Source: Rhizomys pruinosus
Lineage: Eukaryota > Chordata > Mammalia > Rodentia > Spalacidae
Assembly (NCBI GenBank): GCA_009823505.1
Contig: VZQC01009601.1
Coordinates: 4,090,864 to 4,154,863, forward strand
DNA length: 64,000 nt
Reading direction: 5' to 3'
Shown here: piece by piece, positions 1 through 13,419 of the stretch
Layout of the letters: each line of letters starts with the position of its first letter
Numbering within the stretch: the stretch's first letter is position 1
Notes under the pieces: generated by a model
Told to the model about the DNA's origin: nothing
The model's input: only the letters and a program-made list of their open reading frames with translations
The model's database searches: none
Position numbers and translations under genes: made by a program

Positions 1-29
1 CATACACATAAAAAAATAAATGAAAATTT

Positions 30-147
30 TTAAAAATTAAAAAAAGAACTTTGGGGGGGAAGGGAAAGGGAAATATGCCTGATCTGAATTGGAAAATGAT
101 GTACGAAATGCACAAAGCATCAATAAAAATTAAATTAAAAAAAAAGA
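30..147 (+). mobile_element. L1 LINE, extreme 3' end
   Basis: This is a G-rich tract followed by the motif 'gcacaaagcatcaataaaa' and an A-run. The same G-rich block plus AATAAA plus poly(A) ends other L1 copies here, for example near 13300-13400. The 5' part lies outside the window. Confidence 0.75.
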
Positions 148-329
148 GAACTTTATGGCATTAGAATGCTTCTAGAATGAAAATGCAATTCACTGCCATG
201 TTTTTGTTAGGTAAGTAAAATAAAGGCTCAAGGTACTCAGGAAGCTTGACTGACATTAATTGAGACATTAATTAAGCAATCATTTCATGAAGGCACAGAC
301 ATCAGGTTACTGTGGTAGACTAGAGTGAC
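148..329. other. Short unassigned spacer between L1 fragments
   Basis: AT-rich sequence without a recognisable repeat or coding signal. Confidence 0.5.
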
Positions 330-1672
330 ATAAATATGAAGACCATCTTATCCAAAGAAATATATAAATTCAATGCAATCCCAGTCAAAATCCCCATTAC
401 TTTCTTTACAGATTTAGAATAAAAAAAAAAATCCTAAAATTTATACGGAAAAACAAAAGACCCCAGATAGCCAAAGCAACCCAAAGCAAAAAGAGTAATG
501 CAGGGGAGATTACTGTACAGGATTTGAAACTATATTGCAGAGCTATAGTCATAAAAACAGCATGGTGCTGGCACAAAAACAGACCCATAGATCAACGGAA
601 CAAAATTGAAGACATGAACTTGAGTACATGCAATTTCGGCCACCTGATATTTGACAAAGGGGCCAAGAACACTCAATGGTGCTGGCAAAACTGGATCACT
701 GCTTGTAGAGGAATGAAACTAAACCCCTACATTTCACCTTGTACAAAAGTCAACTCTAAAGGAGTCAAATACTGCAATGTGAAACCTGAAACTCTGAAAA
801 TGTTAGATGAAAACTTTGGCATTAACCTACAAGATATAGGTGTAGAAAAAGACCTTCTAAACATACGATAGTTGCACAGAAAATAAGTTCATCAATCAAC
901 AAATGGGAACTCATTAAACTTAAAAGCTTCTGTACATCAAAAGAAAAAATCAAAGAAGTGAAGAGAAAACCCACAGAATGGGAGGAAATCTTCACCAGTG
1001 ACACATCTGGCAAAGGCTTAACAACTAGAGTATATAACCTACTCAAAAAATAAAAGGCCAAGAAAACAAATGACCTATTTAAAAGACAGACTAAAGATCT
1101 GAACAGAGACTTCTCAAGAGGAGAAATAAAGATGGCTAAGAAACAATTCAATATTGTTTGTAATTAAGGAAATGCAACTTAAAACCTCTTTTAATTTTTA
1201 AATTTTAGATTTAATCTTGTACTGGTAAGATTGGCTATGATGAAGAAAACAAATGACACCAAATGCTTGGAGAGGTTGTACAGAAAGGAGAACACTCATC
1301 CACTGCTAGTGGGAATGCAAATTCATGCAACTTCTTGGAAAGCAGTGTGGAGAACTCTTTTCAAAAGGCTAAAAATGAGCCTGGCATGATGCAGCATACC
1401 TCTCATCCCAGTACTTGGGAGGCAGAGGCAGGTGGATCTCTGTGAATTTAAGGCTAGCCTGGTCTACATAGCAAGCTCCAAGCCAGCTGGGACTAAAGGG
1501 AGACCCTATCTCAAAGAGACCCCCCTAAAAGAGGAGGAAGAAGGATGAGGAGGAAGAGGAGGAGGATGAGGAGGAAGAAGAATAGGAGGAGGAGGAGAAG
1601 GAGGAGAAGGAGGAGAAGAAGGGTTAAAAATGAGCCTCCCATTTGATCCAGTCTTTATGGTTTTCTGTGCAT
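330..1672 (+). mobile_element. L1 LINE ORF2 C-terminal fragment, decayed
   Basis: The forward strand encodes pieces of the L1 ORF2 region downstream of the reverse transcriptase domain. Recognisable segments are around 524-871 (KTAWCWHKNRP, SPCTKVNS) and around 880-1150, in different frames with several stops. The order matches the other L1 copies in this window, such as 58485-59560. A B1 SINE with a 13-bp duplicated target interrupts it at 1383-1624 and the L1 resumes at 1638. It is a dead, 5'-truncated copy without a preserved open frame. Confidence 0.9.
1383..1624 (+). mobile_element. B1 SINE with long GGA-rich tail
   Basis: The body at 1383-1530 contains the B1 signature 'cttgggaggcagaggcagg' and 'gcctggtctacatag'. 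A GGA/GAA-rich tail at about 1540-1622 replaces the usual poly(A). It is flanked by the direct repeat taaaaatgagcct at 1370-1382 and 1625-1637, so insertion into the L1 is clear. Confidence 0.93.
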
Positions 1673-2728
1673 CAAGTTTCAGTCAGACATGAAATGTTTC
1701 TTTTCAGTTATACTACTTTAAATTGGGATGGTTTATTTTACCTGCAGTTTCTTTTTTGTTGTTTGGTACACTATCTAAATATTTACTTACGGCCTCTCAA
1801 AAATAATGAATAACCGAAATGCTAGCTTAAAAATCAAAATTAGTATTTTCATTTGTACAGAATCTGGGCTTACTTAGGCAGCAGTGAGCTACTAGGTTAA
1901 CATTAATTCCAACTCTATTGATGTCAAGATTGTTTAAATAAATGATTTTTTTCTGGAGAACAGTGCCAACATCATGAGGATATTTTAACAATGTATTGTC
2001 TTCTGAGGATCAAATTAAAGGCACAATTAAATATTTAAGAAAATATTCTTGGTGTCATATATGGACCAGATGCCATCTTTGATCCCCTGCAGCATGAAGT
2101 TCAATAAAACTCCATTCATCCAAGTTCTGTTTCCTGCTCTGTGAAATGGCAGAGTACTCCAACATATGGCATTTGACTCTACAATAGTATAGACTGAAGA
2201 TTAATTTAGACATCAAGCATAAATTTGTTACATTGTTTGACATCTGATACACATTCAACATGTGGTAGTTATCACCATTTAGCATGCTGTATGTTAACTT
2301 ATTAATATTATATAAGTAACATCTTGAATGTTAGGCATATATTTGAACTTGGTTTTGTAGTGGGAAATAATACAATAATATCTAGAGCCATCCTTACTTT
2401 AAGCCTCTCTAGTCTTCTATAATATCACCTGATTGATTTTAAGAGAATCAGTCTTTTTCAGTTTTTTCCACTTCTATGTAGGGATAATAGTAGTACTTTC
2501 CTTTAAGGCTGCTGAAAGAAAAAATAAGCTAAAACAGAGACTACATCTAGAATAATGCCCATAATAACATATAAACAAATATTTAACCTTACATGGTTTT
2601 TGTACTGAATTCTAATGAGTTCAATGTCCAAGTATGAATTTAAAACTTACAAAATTGCCTATATGAAAACACAATGATTAAATGACAGAGATATATTGAC
2701 TCCTTAATGATAGAATCAGAAAGGCTGA
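1673..2728. other. Unassigned, likely unique sequence
   Basis: AT-rich, without long open frames or repeats that I recognise. Confidence 0.4.
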
Positions 2729-3140
2729 TGTTCTAGTTTGTCTTCCATTGCTGTGACAAAACACTCTGACCAACACCAACTTGGGGAGGAAAGGGTTTAT
2801 TCAGCTCACATCTCCTGGGTCACAGTTCATCACTCAGGGAACCCAAGGCAGGAACTCAGGGCAGGAACCTGGAGGCAGGAACTGAAGCACAAGCTATGGA
2901 GGAGTGCTGTTTACTGGCTTGCTCCTCTTGCCTATGCCCAGCCTGCCCTCTTATACGGTACACAACAACCTGCCCAGGGTGGCACCATCCATAGTGGGCT
3001 GGGCCTTCCCACATTGCCCAACAATCAAGACAATACTCCACAGATGTGGCCACAGGCCAGTCCAATGGAGGAAATTCCCCAATTGAGGTTCCCTCAACCC
3101 AGGTGTGTCAAGTTGACACTAAAGCTATTCAGCACAGCTG
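2729..3140 (-). mobile_element. Dispersed rodent repeat, LTR-like (ERVL/MaLR type suspected)
   Basis: It contains the common rodent block 'ccattgctgtgacaaaacac', then 'cttggggaggaaagggttta', and ends near 'gtgtcaagttgacact'. A diverged copy in the opposite orientation is at 36905-37312, and a related piece is at 63466-63640. The TG start and the 'tcaacttgacac' end resemble ERVL-group LTRs, but the family name is not certain. Open frames across it are incidental. Confidence 0.55.
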
Positions 3141-3194
3141 AATAGTTGATCCTCAAATAATGTGAGAACTATTTACTAAAATGTAAAGTATTAC

Positions 3195-3372
3195 AGGCTG
3201 GTGACATGGCTAAAGATAACATTGCTCACTGCTTTGCCTGACATCATCAGGACTATTCCCAGGCCCCACATGAGGAAAGGAGAGAATGGACTCCCTCAAA
3301 CTGTCCTCTAACCTCCATACATACATCGTGCAGTATGTCACTCATATACACAAACACACACATTACTGTAAA
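3195..3372 (+). mobile_element. B2-type SINE, diverged
   Basis: A tRNA-derived head 'ggctggtgacatggctaaag' is followed by a diverged body and a CA-rich 3' end. It is old, judging by the mismatches. Confidence 0.65.
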
Positions 3373-3384
3373 ATTTTAAACATT

Positions 3385-3605
3385 TTATTTTTTATTTTTA
3401 TTTTATGTGCATGAGTGTATCACCTACATTTGTGTAAGTGCAGCCATGCTGTACAATGCCCAAAGATTCAGAAGAAGCCATAAGATTCCACTGGAATTAG
3501 AGTTACAGACAGTTGTTGTCTACCATGTGGCTGCTGGGAATCGAACTCAGGTCTTAACACAAGACCAGTCAGTGCTCTGAACCACTGAGCCATCTCTCCA
3601 GCCTT
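3385..3605 (-). mobile_element. B2-type SINE
   Basis: Reverse orientation: T-rich tail on the left and the inverted head 'gccatctctccagcc' on the right. It has only one copy of the 'actccagttccagg'-like unit, unlike the younger B2 copies here. Confidence 0.85.
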
Positions 3606-5745
3606 AAGTAATGTAAAATTTTTAAAAAGCATTACAAATAAAGAAATCATTTAGATTAAGAAGCAATTCATGTCCTACATGGAAATAAAATTATAACAAT
3701 TATAGTTATTTTTCTACCAACCCCAAATCTATAAGGATAGGTGTAATTTTATACTGTTAGGATCTACTTAATTGGTAGTTAGCAAATAAAAACACAGACA
3801 TGTGTTCCTATAGTATTAAAAATATTTCTTAGACAAACCAGTTATGAACTGAGGAGACAATGAATGGTACATTCTTTCCAGGTTTAGAATATTTTTCCTG
3901 GAAAGTCATAAATCATCATTATCATGATACTAAGGGCATAAATACTTTGATACTTTGATATAGGGATATATCCTCTATGTTTGAATTGTTTCAATATTAG
4001 TTCAAAGACACTTATTGAGTATCTGTTAGAGAGTCAAGACTAAATATTGCATTAAGAGGAGAGTAAAAGAAAAGTGTGTATTCTTGTGAGATCAACAGAT
4101 AAGGGGAAATGCTCAGTTCACATTTGTGATGGCTAAACTTCACTCTCAACCTGACTGAATTTTGATCACTTACAGGACACACCTCTGTCCATTCCTTTGA
4201 GATTAAGTCTTCATTAACTGAAGAGAGAATAGTCACCTTGATGATGGGTGCTACCATCCTATCAGCTGGGTCCTGAACTGAATAACAATTCTTGTTCACT
4301 GATGGATAAGATATGCATTTTTAAGTATATAAGAGTCTAAATTGTGGCTGGCTTAGAATATCAACTGCTTTAGCTTGGGGTGGTGATGTTCTTCCTTACT
4401 TAAAGCTGTAGTTGCTTCAATGATAAAAAGAAGATAGTAATTATAAATTATAAAATGGGTAAGATTATAAAATGAATAAATACAGAAAACAAAGTACTCA
4501 GCACACAGTAAGTCCACAATCAATATCAGTTAACATTATTGTTGCTGCAATGCAGTATTACAAAGTACTTAACAAGATTAAAGACAAAACCTGATTCTTA
4601 AAATTTTAGAGTCATAAAAAAGCACCTGACCAATGGAAGATATTCAACTGTATAATGACTGAATAAATGAATGCTCAGCTTACAACGTCTGCAAATAAAA
4701 CAGCCTGTCTTCCCTCATCCACATAAGAAAATTCTCCCCAAAATAGAGCAGGACAATGAAACTGTAACACAGCCTTTTTAGTCAGTACTTTAGCTCAGTT
4801 AGTATAACCACAGACCTAGCATTTTATGTCTTGCAAACATTATTCAAAATTGAATTCCAAACAAATTACTGAGCTGAGACTTAATTATAATAAATAGAGA
4901 TACTGAATGAAATTATTCTCTAAATATTGTTTATTTTTGAGCCTATTGTTTGTTTATAACCTTCTTATCCCCCATTCCAATTATCAGCAGAAACCAGATT
5001 CCTCCAAACAATCTATTTGGCTTTAAACTACAGAAGTTTGCATCTGCAGAGCTTATGTTGCACTAAATGGTGGTGTATGCCATTATAAACACTCCCCAAA
5101 GAGTCAAAAACTCTCCTTTTCCAGGTTATTCTTCTGCTTCCCAAGTTCCTCCAAACCCTACGCTGTTGGCTGGAATGTTAAGGCTGAATGGATTGGGTGA
5201 AAGAATTTGTACATTTGAAGCAGAACACATTAGACAACAAATTTCAGAAAAGACAATTCACACATTTACCACTTGGGATTTTACTCATAATATCTATGCA
5301 AACATTGCCCAAATCTGGTTTTCTGATCTGAACACTATGACGGTAAAAAAAAAAAAAAAAAGGATTGCATTTATTTCTAGGAACTGCTATCCACCTGATA
5401 GTATTTCTCACTGCCACAAATCCTTAATATTGTGGCACAGCATTGACTTTGTGATCATTCATCTTTTTATCTTGTTTCAGTAGGACCTAATATTCTAGAG
5501 TGAAAATTCTATGTACTTTTGTAACTTCAATTCTTTTTTGCATAAAATTATTTTATTTTATTTTAGTTGGAGTTTTGACAGCAAACACAAAAATAATGAA
5601 ATGACATGCCAGTTTGCACAGATGTTGTACATTGGTTTTTATTGAAATTATTCACTAGAAAGACTCAGGCTAATTTGCTCATGTCCTAGTTTTAAAGTGC
5701 AAAAGCTTGGTCTTGGCTAAGCATCCTTTTAATTCTTGTGTCTTT
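3606..5745. other. Unassigned sequence with an A-run
   Basis: Mostly AT-rich and without recognised repeats. A 138-codon open frame (5067-5483) runs through an A-run at about 5345-5362. It has no recognisable domain and I do not regard it as a gene. Confidence 0.4.
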
Positions 5746-6008
5746 TTTTAACATTTTATTGACCTTTTGTGCATTTCATACATTGTTTTTCATTCAAATC
5801 TAAACTCATCTCCCCTTCCATGCCCCCCGCCCCCTGACACCTGAGTGATTCATCCTGCCATTTCAGCCCTGTATCTTTTTCTGATTCTTTTCAAAGTTTT
5901 TCGAAGCAGAAGATTATTGTCCTTGGGGGAACTTTACTGTTTCAGTCTGTTCCCTGTCCCACTTCCTCTGCTATTATTCCGCCTCTCCAATCTGTGTTGC
6001 TTCAACAT
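5746..6008 (-). mobile_element. L1 LINE 3' UTR end, reverse
   Basis: A left T-run, then the complement of 'atgaaatgcacaaaaggtca', then the C-rich complement of the G-rich tract. This is the standard L1 3' end seen repeatedly in the window. Confidence 0.8.
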
Positions 6009-6009
6009 A

Positions 6010-6078
<69 letters not shown>
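6010..6078. repeat. (AT)n(TG)n microsatellite
   Basis: A run of about 11 AT units is followed by about 23 TG units. It sits exactly between two head-to-head L1 fragments. Confidence 0.97.
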
Positions 6079-6084
6079 ACACCT

Positions 6085-6700
6085 ATACTAAAATTATATC
6101 ATCTGCAAATTCATACAACCACTATGGAAAGCAGTATGGAGAACCATGAAAAGAGTCAAAATGAGCTTACCACCTGACCCAGCCATACCACTCCTGGGTA
6201 TATACCCACAAGACTTATTCTACAGCAGAGATACATGCACAGCCATGTTCATTGCAGGTATCTTCACAATAGTGGAGAGCTGAAACCAACCCAAATGCCC
6301 CTCAACCAATGAGTGGATACAGAAAATGTGGCACATCAACACAATGGAGTTCTCTGTACCTATAAAGAAAGGCATCATGAACTTTGCAGGTAAATGAATG
6401 GAACCAGAAGATATTATGCTAAGTGAAGTAACATAGTACCAGAAAAGCAAGCATTGAATGGTATCCCTCATTTATGGATGCTAGCACCAAGCACAGAGTT
6501 GTAAGGTAAACTGAGCAACATCAACATTATATACCCCTTTCCCTGAAAGCAACTGTGCTCTTATAATGTAAATCTCTTAACAGGCTCTAGAATTAACCCG
6601 CCACATATTTTTTACACTTTGTAATCTTGGTATATGGGTGGAGGATATGTAGGCGTATTTTAGAGTAATATAAAAAGGAAAAATGTGAATCCTGAAACAT
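6085..6700 (+). mobile_element. L1 LINE ORF2 end and 3' UTR start
   Basis: It encodes the terminal ORF2 region (ACTATGGAAAGCAGT; 'gggtatatacccacaag'), then the ORF2/3' UTR boundary 'ggtatccctcat' and 3' UTR sequence homologous to 13000-13220. Stops and frameshifts show it is dead. It may be the inverted 5' half of the L1 whose 3' end is at 5746-6008. Confidence 0.85.
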
Positions 6701-9700
6701 GATATGGGAATGACAAGCTTCAATTCTTAAAGTGGTAACAGTAAATGTTAGGTCTTTAATAGATGTTCCTATACTACACACTCCTATTGCTCCTGTCTCT
6801 AGCTCACACCCTGTCATCCAGAAACCATCTGCACTGTGTTTCACAAATGTAAGAGTGTTCACCCACCTTCATGTTGGTCTTAGGTAGTTTCTACGTCTAA
6901 GGTTCTCTTTTTTTCCCGTGGTATATACTTGAAACCTTCATACATTTCTACATTTCTTTAAGCTGTACTGTCTGGCATACCCCCTTCCTCCTCGATTGTC
7001 CCAAATGCTTACAATGATGTCACACTTGAATCCCCATGGCCTGCCCTAGGTTACTTAACAGGTATGGATCATGGGCTCTACAACGATTGCACTGGAACAG
7101 AGCTCAAAGAATACTTTTTCCAACTACAGCTTGCTCATAAAGTGGGGTCTTTCGAAAATTGCAACACAAAGAACCCTTGTGTCACATTGAAATCTTAAGA
7201 ACAAGAGTGACTAGTGTATTAAATCATGGCCCTAGAGCTAGGTACATTCTTTCTACTTTCAAAATTTAAGAAAATAGTAGCTTATTTTAAGATATTAATT
7301 TTTAACTTAACTGGAAGTCTAAGAATATTATATTATTCTTAAAAATACAGCACTCCTTCACCAACCTCACACAGATGTCATCTCATTGCTGAGCTCCAGT
7401 TAAAGCAAAAGTTAAGCCACTGCTTTCTCTTCTTTTTTTCTAATTTTTAATTTAAGAAAATACTGTTTAGAATGACTTTGGAAGACATCAAATCCCATTG
7501 CAATGCTTTTCAAAGGAGAAGGAAGCATCTGACAGAGCCCTTGTCTCTTCCAAAATCTTCCTTAGCTCTTAATCCACGTGTAAAAACATGATACTGCTAC
7601 TCTCCCTATCCTCCCCACACTGTGTGCCTGTCCCTCTGAGAGTCAAAGTTCTTAACTTACAAACTACACCCAGTGATGGATTTTGACTTATGGAGGCTAA
7701 GAAAGAATGGAACAGGGGGGAGGGGCCGGGGAAGGAAGGAGAAGGAAGGAAAGTAAACAAGGCTAGCTTCATTGTAATAAGTGTTCACAGGATTCTTCCT
7801 CTATGGTTATTTTAGTGCCTGTAACAGACATGAAAATCACTACACATCAGAAACTACAGGAAAGCTTGTCACTCAATCCCATTAGCAATGTATGAGCACT
7901 CCAAACCACAACTTAAAAAATAGCAGACAGCTTCCAGTAATGTACCTGTCTGGACCACAGTAGGTGCCACCTGCTGTACCCATGCATGGGAAGAAAAAGA
8001 TAAAATCAGCATCACTTTACTATTTTGAAATAAAATAGAAGACAAGCCTTATAGCATTTAAGTATGAGCTGATACATGCACTTGGAGGTCCAGAAGAATA
8101 CAAACACGGCAAGGGCAGAATGTTGGTGTTTCCTGCTACTGAAGTTGTCATGGTGGAAATACCTGACTTGATTTATACACTGTATGTCCCTCAACAACAA
8201 AGGGCAAGAACATATTTATGTACCTCTCCATTTCTACTCCAAATAAATTCCAGGTTATGAGGGAAAAAAAACACATCTTAAACATAAAACACTGATCTAG
8301 CACTGAATGTCAGCTTTCAGTGATAAAGAGAATGTTCCAGAGGAAAAACTGGTTATAGGTGATGAAATAACTGTGAGGAAGGAAGAAGAGAAGCTGGAAA
8401 GAGGGATCTAGAAAAGGGGCACACACTTCATCAGAGGAAGATGTCAGATCAGTATGCTGAGCAGAAGCTCCAGAAACAAGCATCATTGTGAAGGAAAGAG
8501 TCAGAAGAAAGGGGGAGTCCTTCCCCTTTTATATTGTCCAATATAAAGACTACATGATGGGAAGTAACTAAATAAGAAAAATTTAGACCATCTAGCTCTA
8601 GAATCTACTATGTCTATTTTCTAATATCGTTGAAATTAAAGAGGAACAATTGTATGCAGTCAGATAAGCATCATAATTAATTTCCTGACTATGTTCTTTT
8701 AATTTCTTTAGAAATGCTACATCTGTACTTGAGACAAGAACTGAGCCCTGTTCATGAAAGCGGGTTAGAAAGGAGCCTAGGATCCATATATCTTCCCCAT
8801 AGTATGGGAGGATTATTGAGTTTAAGCTCTAGTTTCTTGGTCCAAGTTTATCCAGAGTCATGCATGTTTTGTTTCAAGAGATTTAAAATATGTTAGATTG
8901 GAAGACCAAGATTACCTCTAGAGTCAAAGATGCTGGACCACAGAGACATTCATCAAAGAGGAAATGAATGAATTGCCAGAAATGAGGAGGAAGCAAAAAC
9001 CAAGAGGAAGAAAAGAAAATTAAGGAGGAAAAAGACAAGTGAGGGTGACAGAAGATGGGTAGTGGAGAGAATCATTACGGGTAAGGAGAAAACTAGAGAA
9101 TTCCAGTTAGATTCTTCATAACTGGAAACCAGGGCAAGTTCAAAGGTATGAAATCTGCAACATTGCACGGGGCTTGTGCTCAGCTGATATCAATGCTTAC
9201 TTTAATAACTTCTGCTCCCATCTGAAATCCTGAATGATTCCTTGAGAAAGGGCCTCACAAATCATTAGCTGGTCCAGTTGAAGCCATAGTCTATGTCTAC
9301 ATTCTAGATGAATGGACAAGTTCCTTACTCATAGTCTCCTTCTGTGTAAAACAGTCACAATGACTGTAGTTAGTACACCAGACTACTAGGGAGATTTGGG
9401 GACACGTGGCATGCAAAGATATTAACAAAGTGCCTGATGAATTATCAATAAACAGCAAAGGGTAATTTTGGGTTTTGTTATTGTTTTGTTGTTTTGTTGT
9501 TGCTGGGGTTGTTACTGCTTATGTCAGATATGAGGCACAGGAAAATGCCCCCAAGTGTGTTACAGGCCAGGCTGGCACACAGAGTGGGTATGTACAAGTG
9601 TGCCATTCTGAAATCAAGGAATTATGGCACCCAGCTGTAGAAGATAGGATGTTAGCTATAAGGTAACTCACAATTACTCTATGGAATCTACCTTCAAAGC

Positions 9701-12016
9701 CCTCTGAGCTATATATCCACGAAACTAGCTCTTTCTTTCAATTTCCTTTTAGCACAGACACCTGCTTTCCCAGCCAAGTGAACTCCTCACTATCATTGCT
9801 GCCCTCACATGCTACCACAAACAAATATATATCTACCTTGAACTTGGGGCAGGGCACACTCTGATTTGGGGTTAGGATAAGAAGTGACAACTTTTAAAAT
9901 GTTTCTAATTTTCGTGTGCTTTTTACTGGAAGACAGATTAGCATCAGACTTGAAAAGAAATTTCAGACACCTCTGTTGGGACATGTCTTTATGTTTTCCT
10001 TGGATTCATTAATCCCAGGGTCAAAGTCACCCCAGGGTTGATTGCAGAGTTCAAACCCTTGATGTCTTTCCTGAGATCCCACAGACATACACTTTCTTTC
10101 TCCCCATGTGGGCTGGAACTCATTGGACAGTTATCTAGTTTCAGTGGGACATAGAGATTCAATAGCATCTTTAAGATACTTTAAGTATAATAAGAAAATT
10201 CAACTGTTTGACTTGAGAAAAGATTGGCCTAGCAGGTAATATGAAAATATGGTGGGAATATTGAAAAGAAGCAAGGAGTAAGTCATAAGAAAATACAGAA
10301 AGAAAACTATCAAAATAATAAAGGATATTTTTATTTCAGTTTGACCTATCTTTAAATGACAACTCTCAGCAAAGAACACCAATGCAAGACATGGACAGTC
10401 TAAGAAAAAATCCAAATATTCATTTTTTTCAGAAATGGTTGCAAAATGAAAATTACTTTTGATTATACAGCTGTGTGTCAGAATCTATTTTCTTATTTGT
10501 GGGTTGATACACCATATTCTCAGTTTGGTGACATAAAGAATAAGCACAAAAATTTCAAAGTATTTAGAAATAATCTTCTAAGCTAGCAGAATTTTGTTAG
10601 AACCAGATAACACAAGATTTGGGGTTTATGCCAAAAGATATGTCAGAGTTAATTAGCAGGGGAACACTTTGGTAAAAGGTTCAAGTAAAAATATATTACA
10701 GTCCTGTGAAGGAAACGAGGGAAACATTTCTCCATCACAAGTCTTTGTTGTGGATAAATTTTACACAAAATGTGATTTCTTTAATCCTGAAAAGTTACAT
10801 GGAAAGTGGTGTTAAAGTAATTAAGAGCCAACTTAAGGGACCCTAAAGGTTAAAAGAGCGGGACTATTGTTTGCATACTACTATGTCATTAATATCCTAG
10901 CTGTGGAGACTGAAGAAATCAGTGTAACTGAGAAAGTATCCTACAACTGTGTTTCATCTTTACACTCCCTCTACACATAATCCTGTCCAACTGCACATGA
11001 CCTTAGGAAGGCACTAGAGCACATGGGAATGTTAAATGAAGTTGAGACTCCATCTCTGAAGTTTTCGAGAATCATCACCCATGCTACAATGGGAGTTCTT
11101 GGTGATGAAGCCATTTGGGGTTCACTCTCACTCCTGTGATTACCACTCCCCCAACCACATTCCTAGAAGTATATCCAGTAAATCCATCTGTTCCTCAAGC
11201 TATCATTTATTTGGTCTATTGTTAATATTAAATCTAGAGACGACAGTTATTCACATTTCCTCATTAAAATCAGGCAGCAATGGCTGATTATGTTCTACAT
11301 AATTAGGTAAGCCCCCCCAACACTGTACATTCTTCTCGTTACAATAACGTAAAAGTAATTTAGACTTGAGCCAAATCAATTAGGATAGTCCAGAAAATGA
11401 GACTCATACAACAGACATGTTTGTATATTTTGTGCTCCTAATTTCTTTTCAGAATTCTTCTTATTGCCCTGTTTAATTAAACACAATTTTTTTCTGGAGG
11501 TAGAGTGACAGTGAAGGCTTCTCAGCAAGTGGGCTTCAGGACCTTCCGAGCCATGTTACCTCCAGCACAGGACAGGTTCCAGGACCATCCCAGCCCTGTC
11601 ACTTTCATCACATGGGTCCAGGACCATCTGGGCCCTATGGCTTCCAGCCCAAGGTTCCAGACCATCAAAGCCCCATTGCTTCTGGTGCTGCTCATGGTCT
11701 CTGGAGCTGCTCCAACTTCCAGACCAGATCAGGTAAGGCACTAAAGTCACCTTGGCAATGACAGGATCTGGCAGGCAAAAACCAGTGCCACTCACCCCCT
11801 TGAGGCTATCCCAGTGGGAACAGAGATAAATCAGAGCACAAAGTAATAGAAGAGACAGGAAACCTTCCAACCTAGAGGAACAGGCCTTCTACCAAATGAA
11901 GAAGCACTTAAATTTTGCATCAGATTATAAACAACAAATGGTATAATAAGCAGTACTGTCTTTAAAAATATGTTCTCCACTCACCCAGAGCTCAGGAATC
12001 ATTGCAGAAGAGGAAC
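6701..12016. other. Unassigned, largely non-repetitive stretch
   Basis: No B1, B2, L1 or LTR that I recognise over about 5.3 kb. Short open frames occur at chance frequency. A locally GC-rich part at about 11500-11870 has three loosely repeated 'ttccaggaccatc' units. Confidence 0.4.
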
Positions 12017-12031
12017 AAAAAAGTCTTTAAG

Positions 12032-13392
12032 TGAGATGGTATCTGAGTGTGGTTTTAATTTGCATTTCCTTGATTATTAACGATGTTGAACACTTTTTAA
12101 GATGTTTCTCAGACATCTTTGATTCCTCACTGAAGTCTCTATTCAGCTCTTTACTCCATCTTTTGAGTAGGTCTTTTGTTTTCTTCTTTGTTTTTTAAGT
12201 AGTCTATATATTCTGGATGTTAATGCTCTGTCAGATATATCACTGGTGGAGATTTCCTCCTACTCTGTGGGTTTTCTCTTCACTTCCTTGATTGTTTCTT
12301 TAGCTGTACAGAAGCTTTTGAGTTTGATGAGGTCCCATTTGTTGACTGTTGACCTTATTTCCGAGCAGCTGCTGTCTTATTTAGGAAGTCTTTTCCTACA
12401 CCTATGTCTTGTAGGTTGTTGCCAACTATTTCTTCTATCACCTTCAGGGTTTCGGGTTTCAGGTTGAACTCTTTGATCCACTTGGAGTTGATTTTTGTAC
12501 AGGGTGAGAGGTAGGAATTTAATTTTGTTCTTCTACAATCATCTCACTCCAATAAGACTGGCTAAGATCAAGAAAACAAAAGACATCAAATGCCGGAGAG
12601 TTTGCAGGGAAAGGGGAACACTCATCCACTGTTGGTGGGAATGTAAACTTTTTCAATCAGTATGGAAAGCAGTGTGGAGAACCCTTAAAAGACTCAAAAT
12701 GAGCCTATCACCTGACCCAGTCATACCACTCCTGGGTATATACCCACAAGATCATCCTACTGCAAATATACATGCACATCCATGTTTATTGCAGCTCTCT
12801 GCACAATAGCTAAGAGCTGGAACCAACCCAAATGCCCCTCAACTGACAAGTGGATAATGAAAATGTGGTACATCTACACAGTGGAGTACTATTCAGCAGT
12901 AAAGAAAGATTACATCATGAACTTTGCAGGTAAATGGATGGAACTCGAAGCCATTATGCTAAGTGAAGTAACAAAATCCCAAAAGTAAATGGCAAATGGC
13001 AAATGGTTTCCCTCATTTCTGCATTCTAACACCAAATCCCCAGTTGAAAGGCAAGCTGAACAACATTATTGTTATATTTCTTTATATCTGAAAGCAACTA
13101 TGTTGTTATAATGTAAATCTCTTAACCAGCTCTAGAATTGCCCCATCACTTATTCTCAGACTCTGTAATTACTGTATATGGGTGGAAGATATGTATTTAT
13201 ATTTTAAAGGAATATAAAATTAAAGGAGAAAAATTTGAATCCCTAAACAAACAAACAAAAAGACTGAGAGAAAGATGCAGGAGAGTTATGGCAGAATGCA
13301 TGATCTGGGGGGTGGGGCAGGGGAATATGTCTAAACTGAACTGAAAAATGATGTCTGAAATACACAAAACATCAATAAAAGTATTATATTTA
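12032..13392 (+). mobile_element. L1 LINE with 5' inversion (twin priming)
   Basis: 12032-12535 is ORF2 sequence in reverse orientation and 12536-13392 is ORF2 end plus 3' UTR in forward orientation, ending in AATAAA and an A-run. Both outer and inner breakpoints fall at the same ORF2 place (around 'accatctcactcc'), the signature of twin priming. A 15-bp target duplication with one mismatch flanks it (12017-12031 and 13393-13407). The reading frames carry stops. Confidence 0.9.
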
Positions 13393-13419
13393 AAAAAAGA
13401 CTTTAAGAGCTAGAGGAGG

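Noticed and set aside
2738..3145. 135-codon forward frame
   Set aside because: Lies wholly in a dispersed LTR-like repeat.
5067..5483. 138-codon forward frame
   Set aside because: It runs through an A-run, has no recognisable domain and no supporting context.
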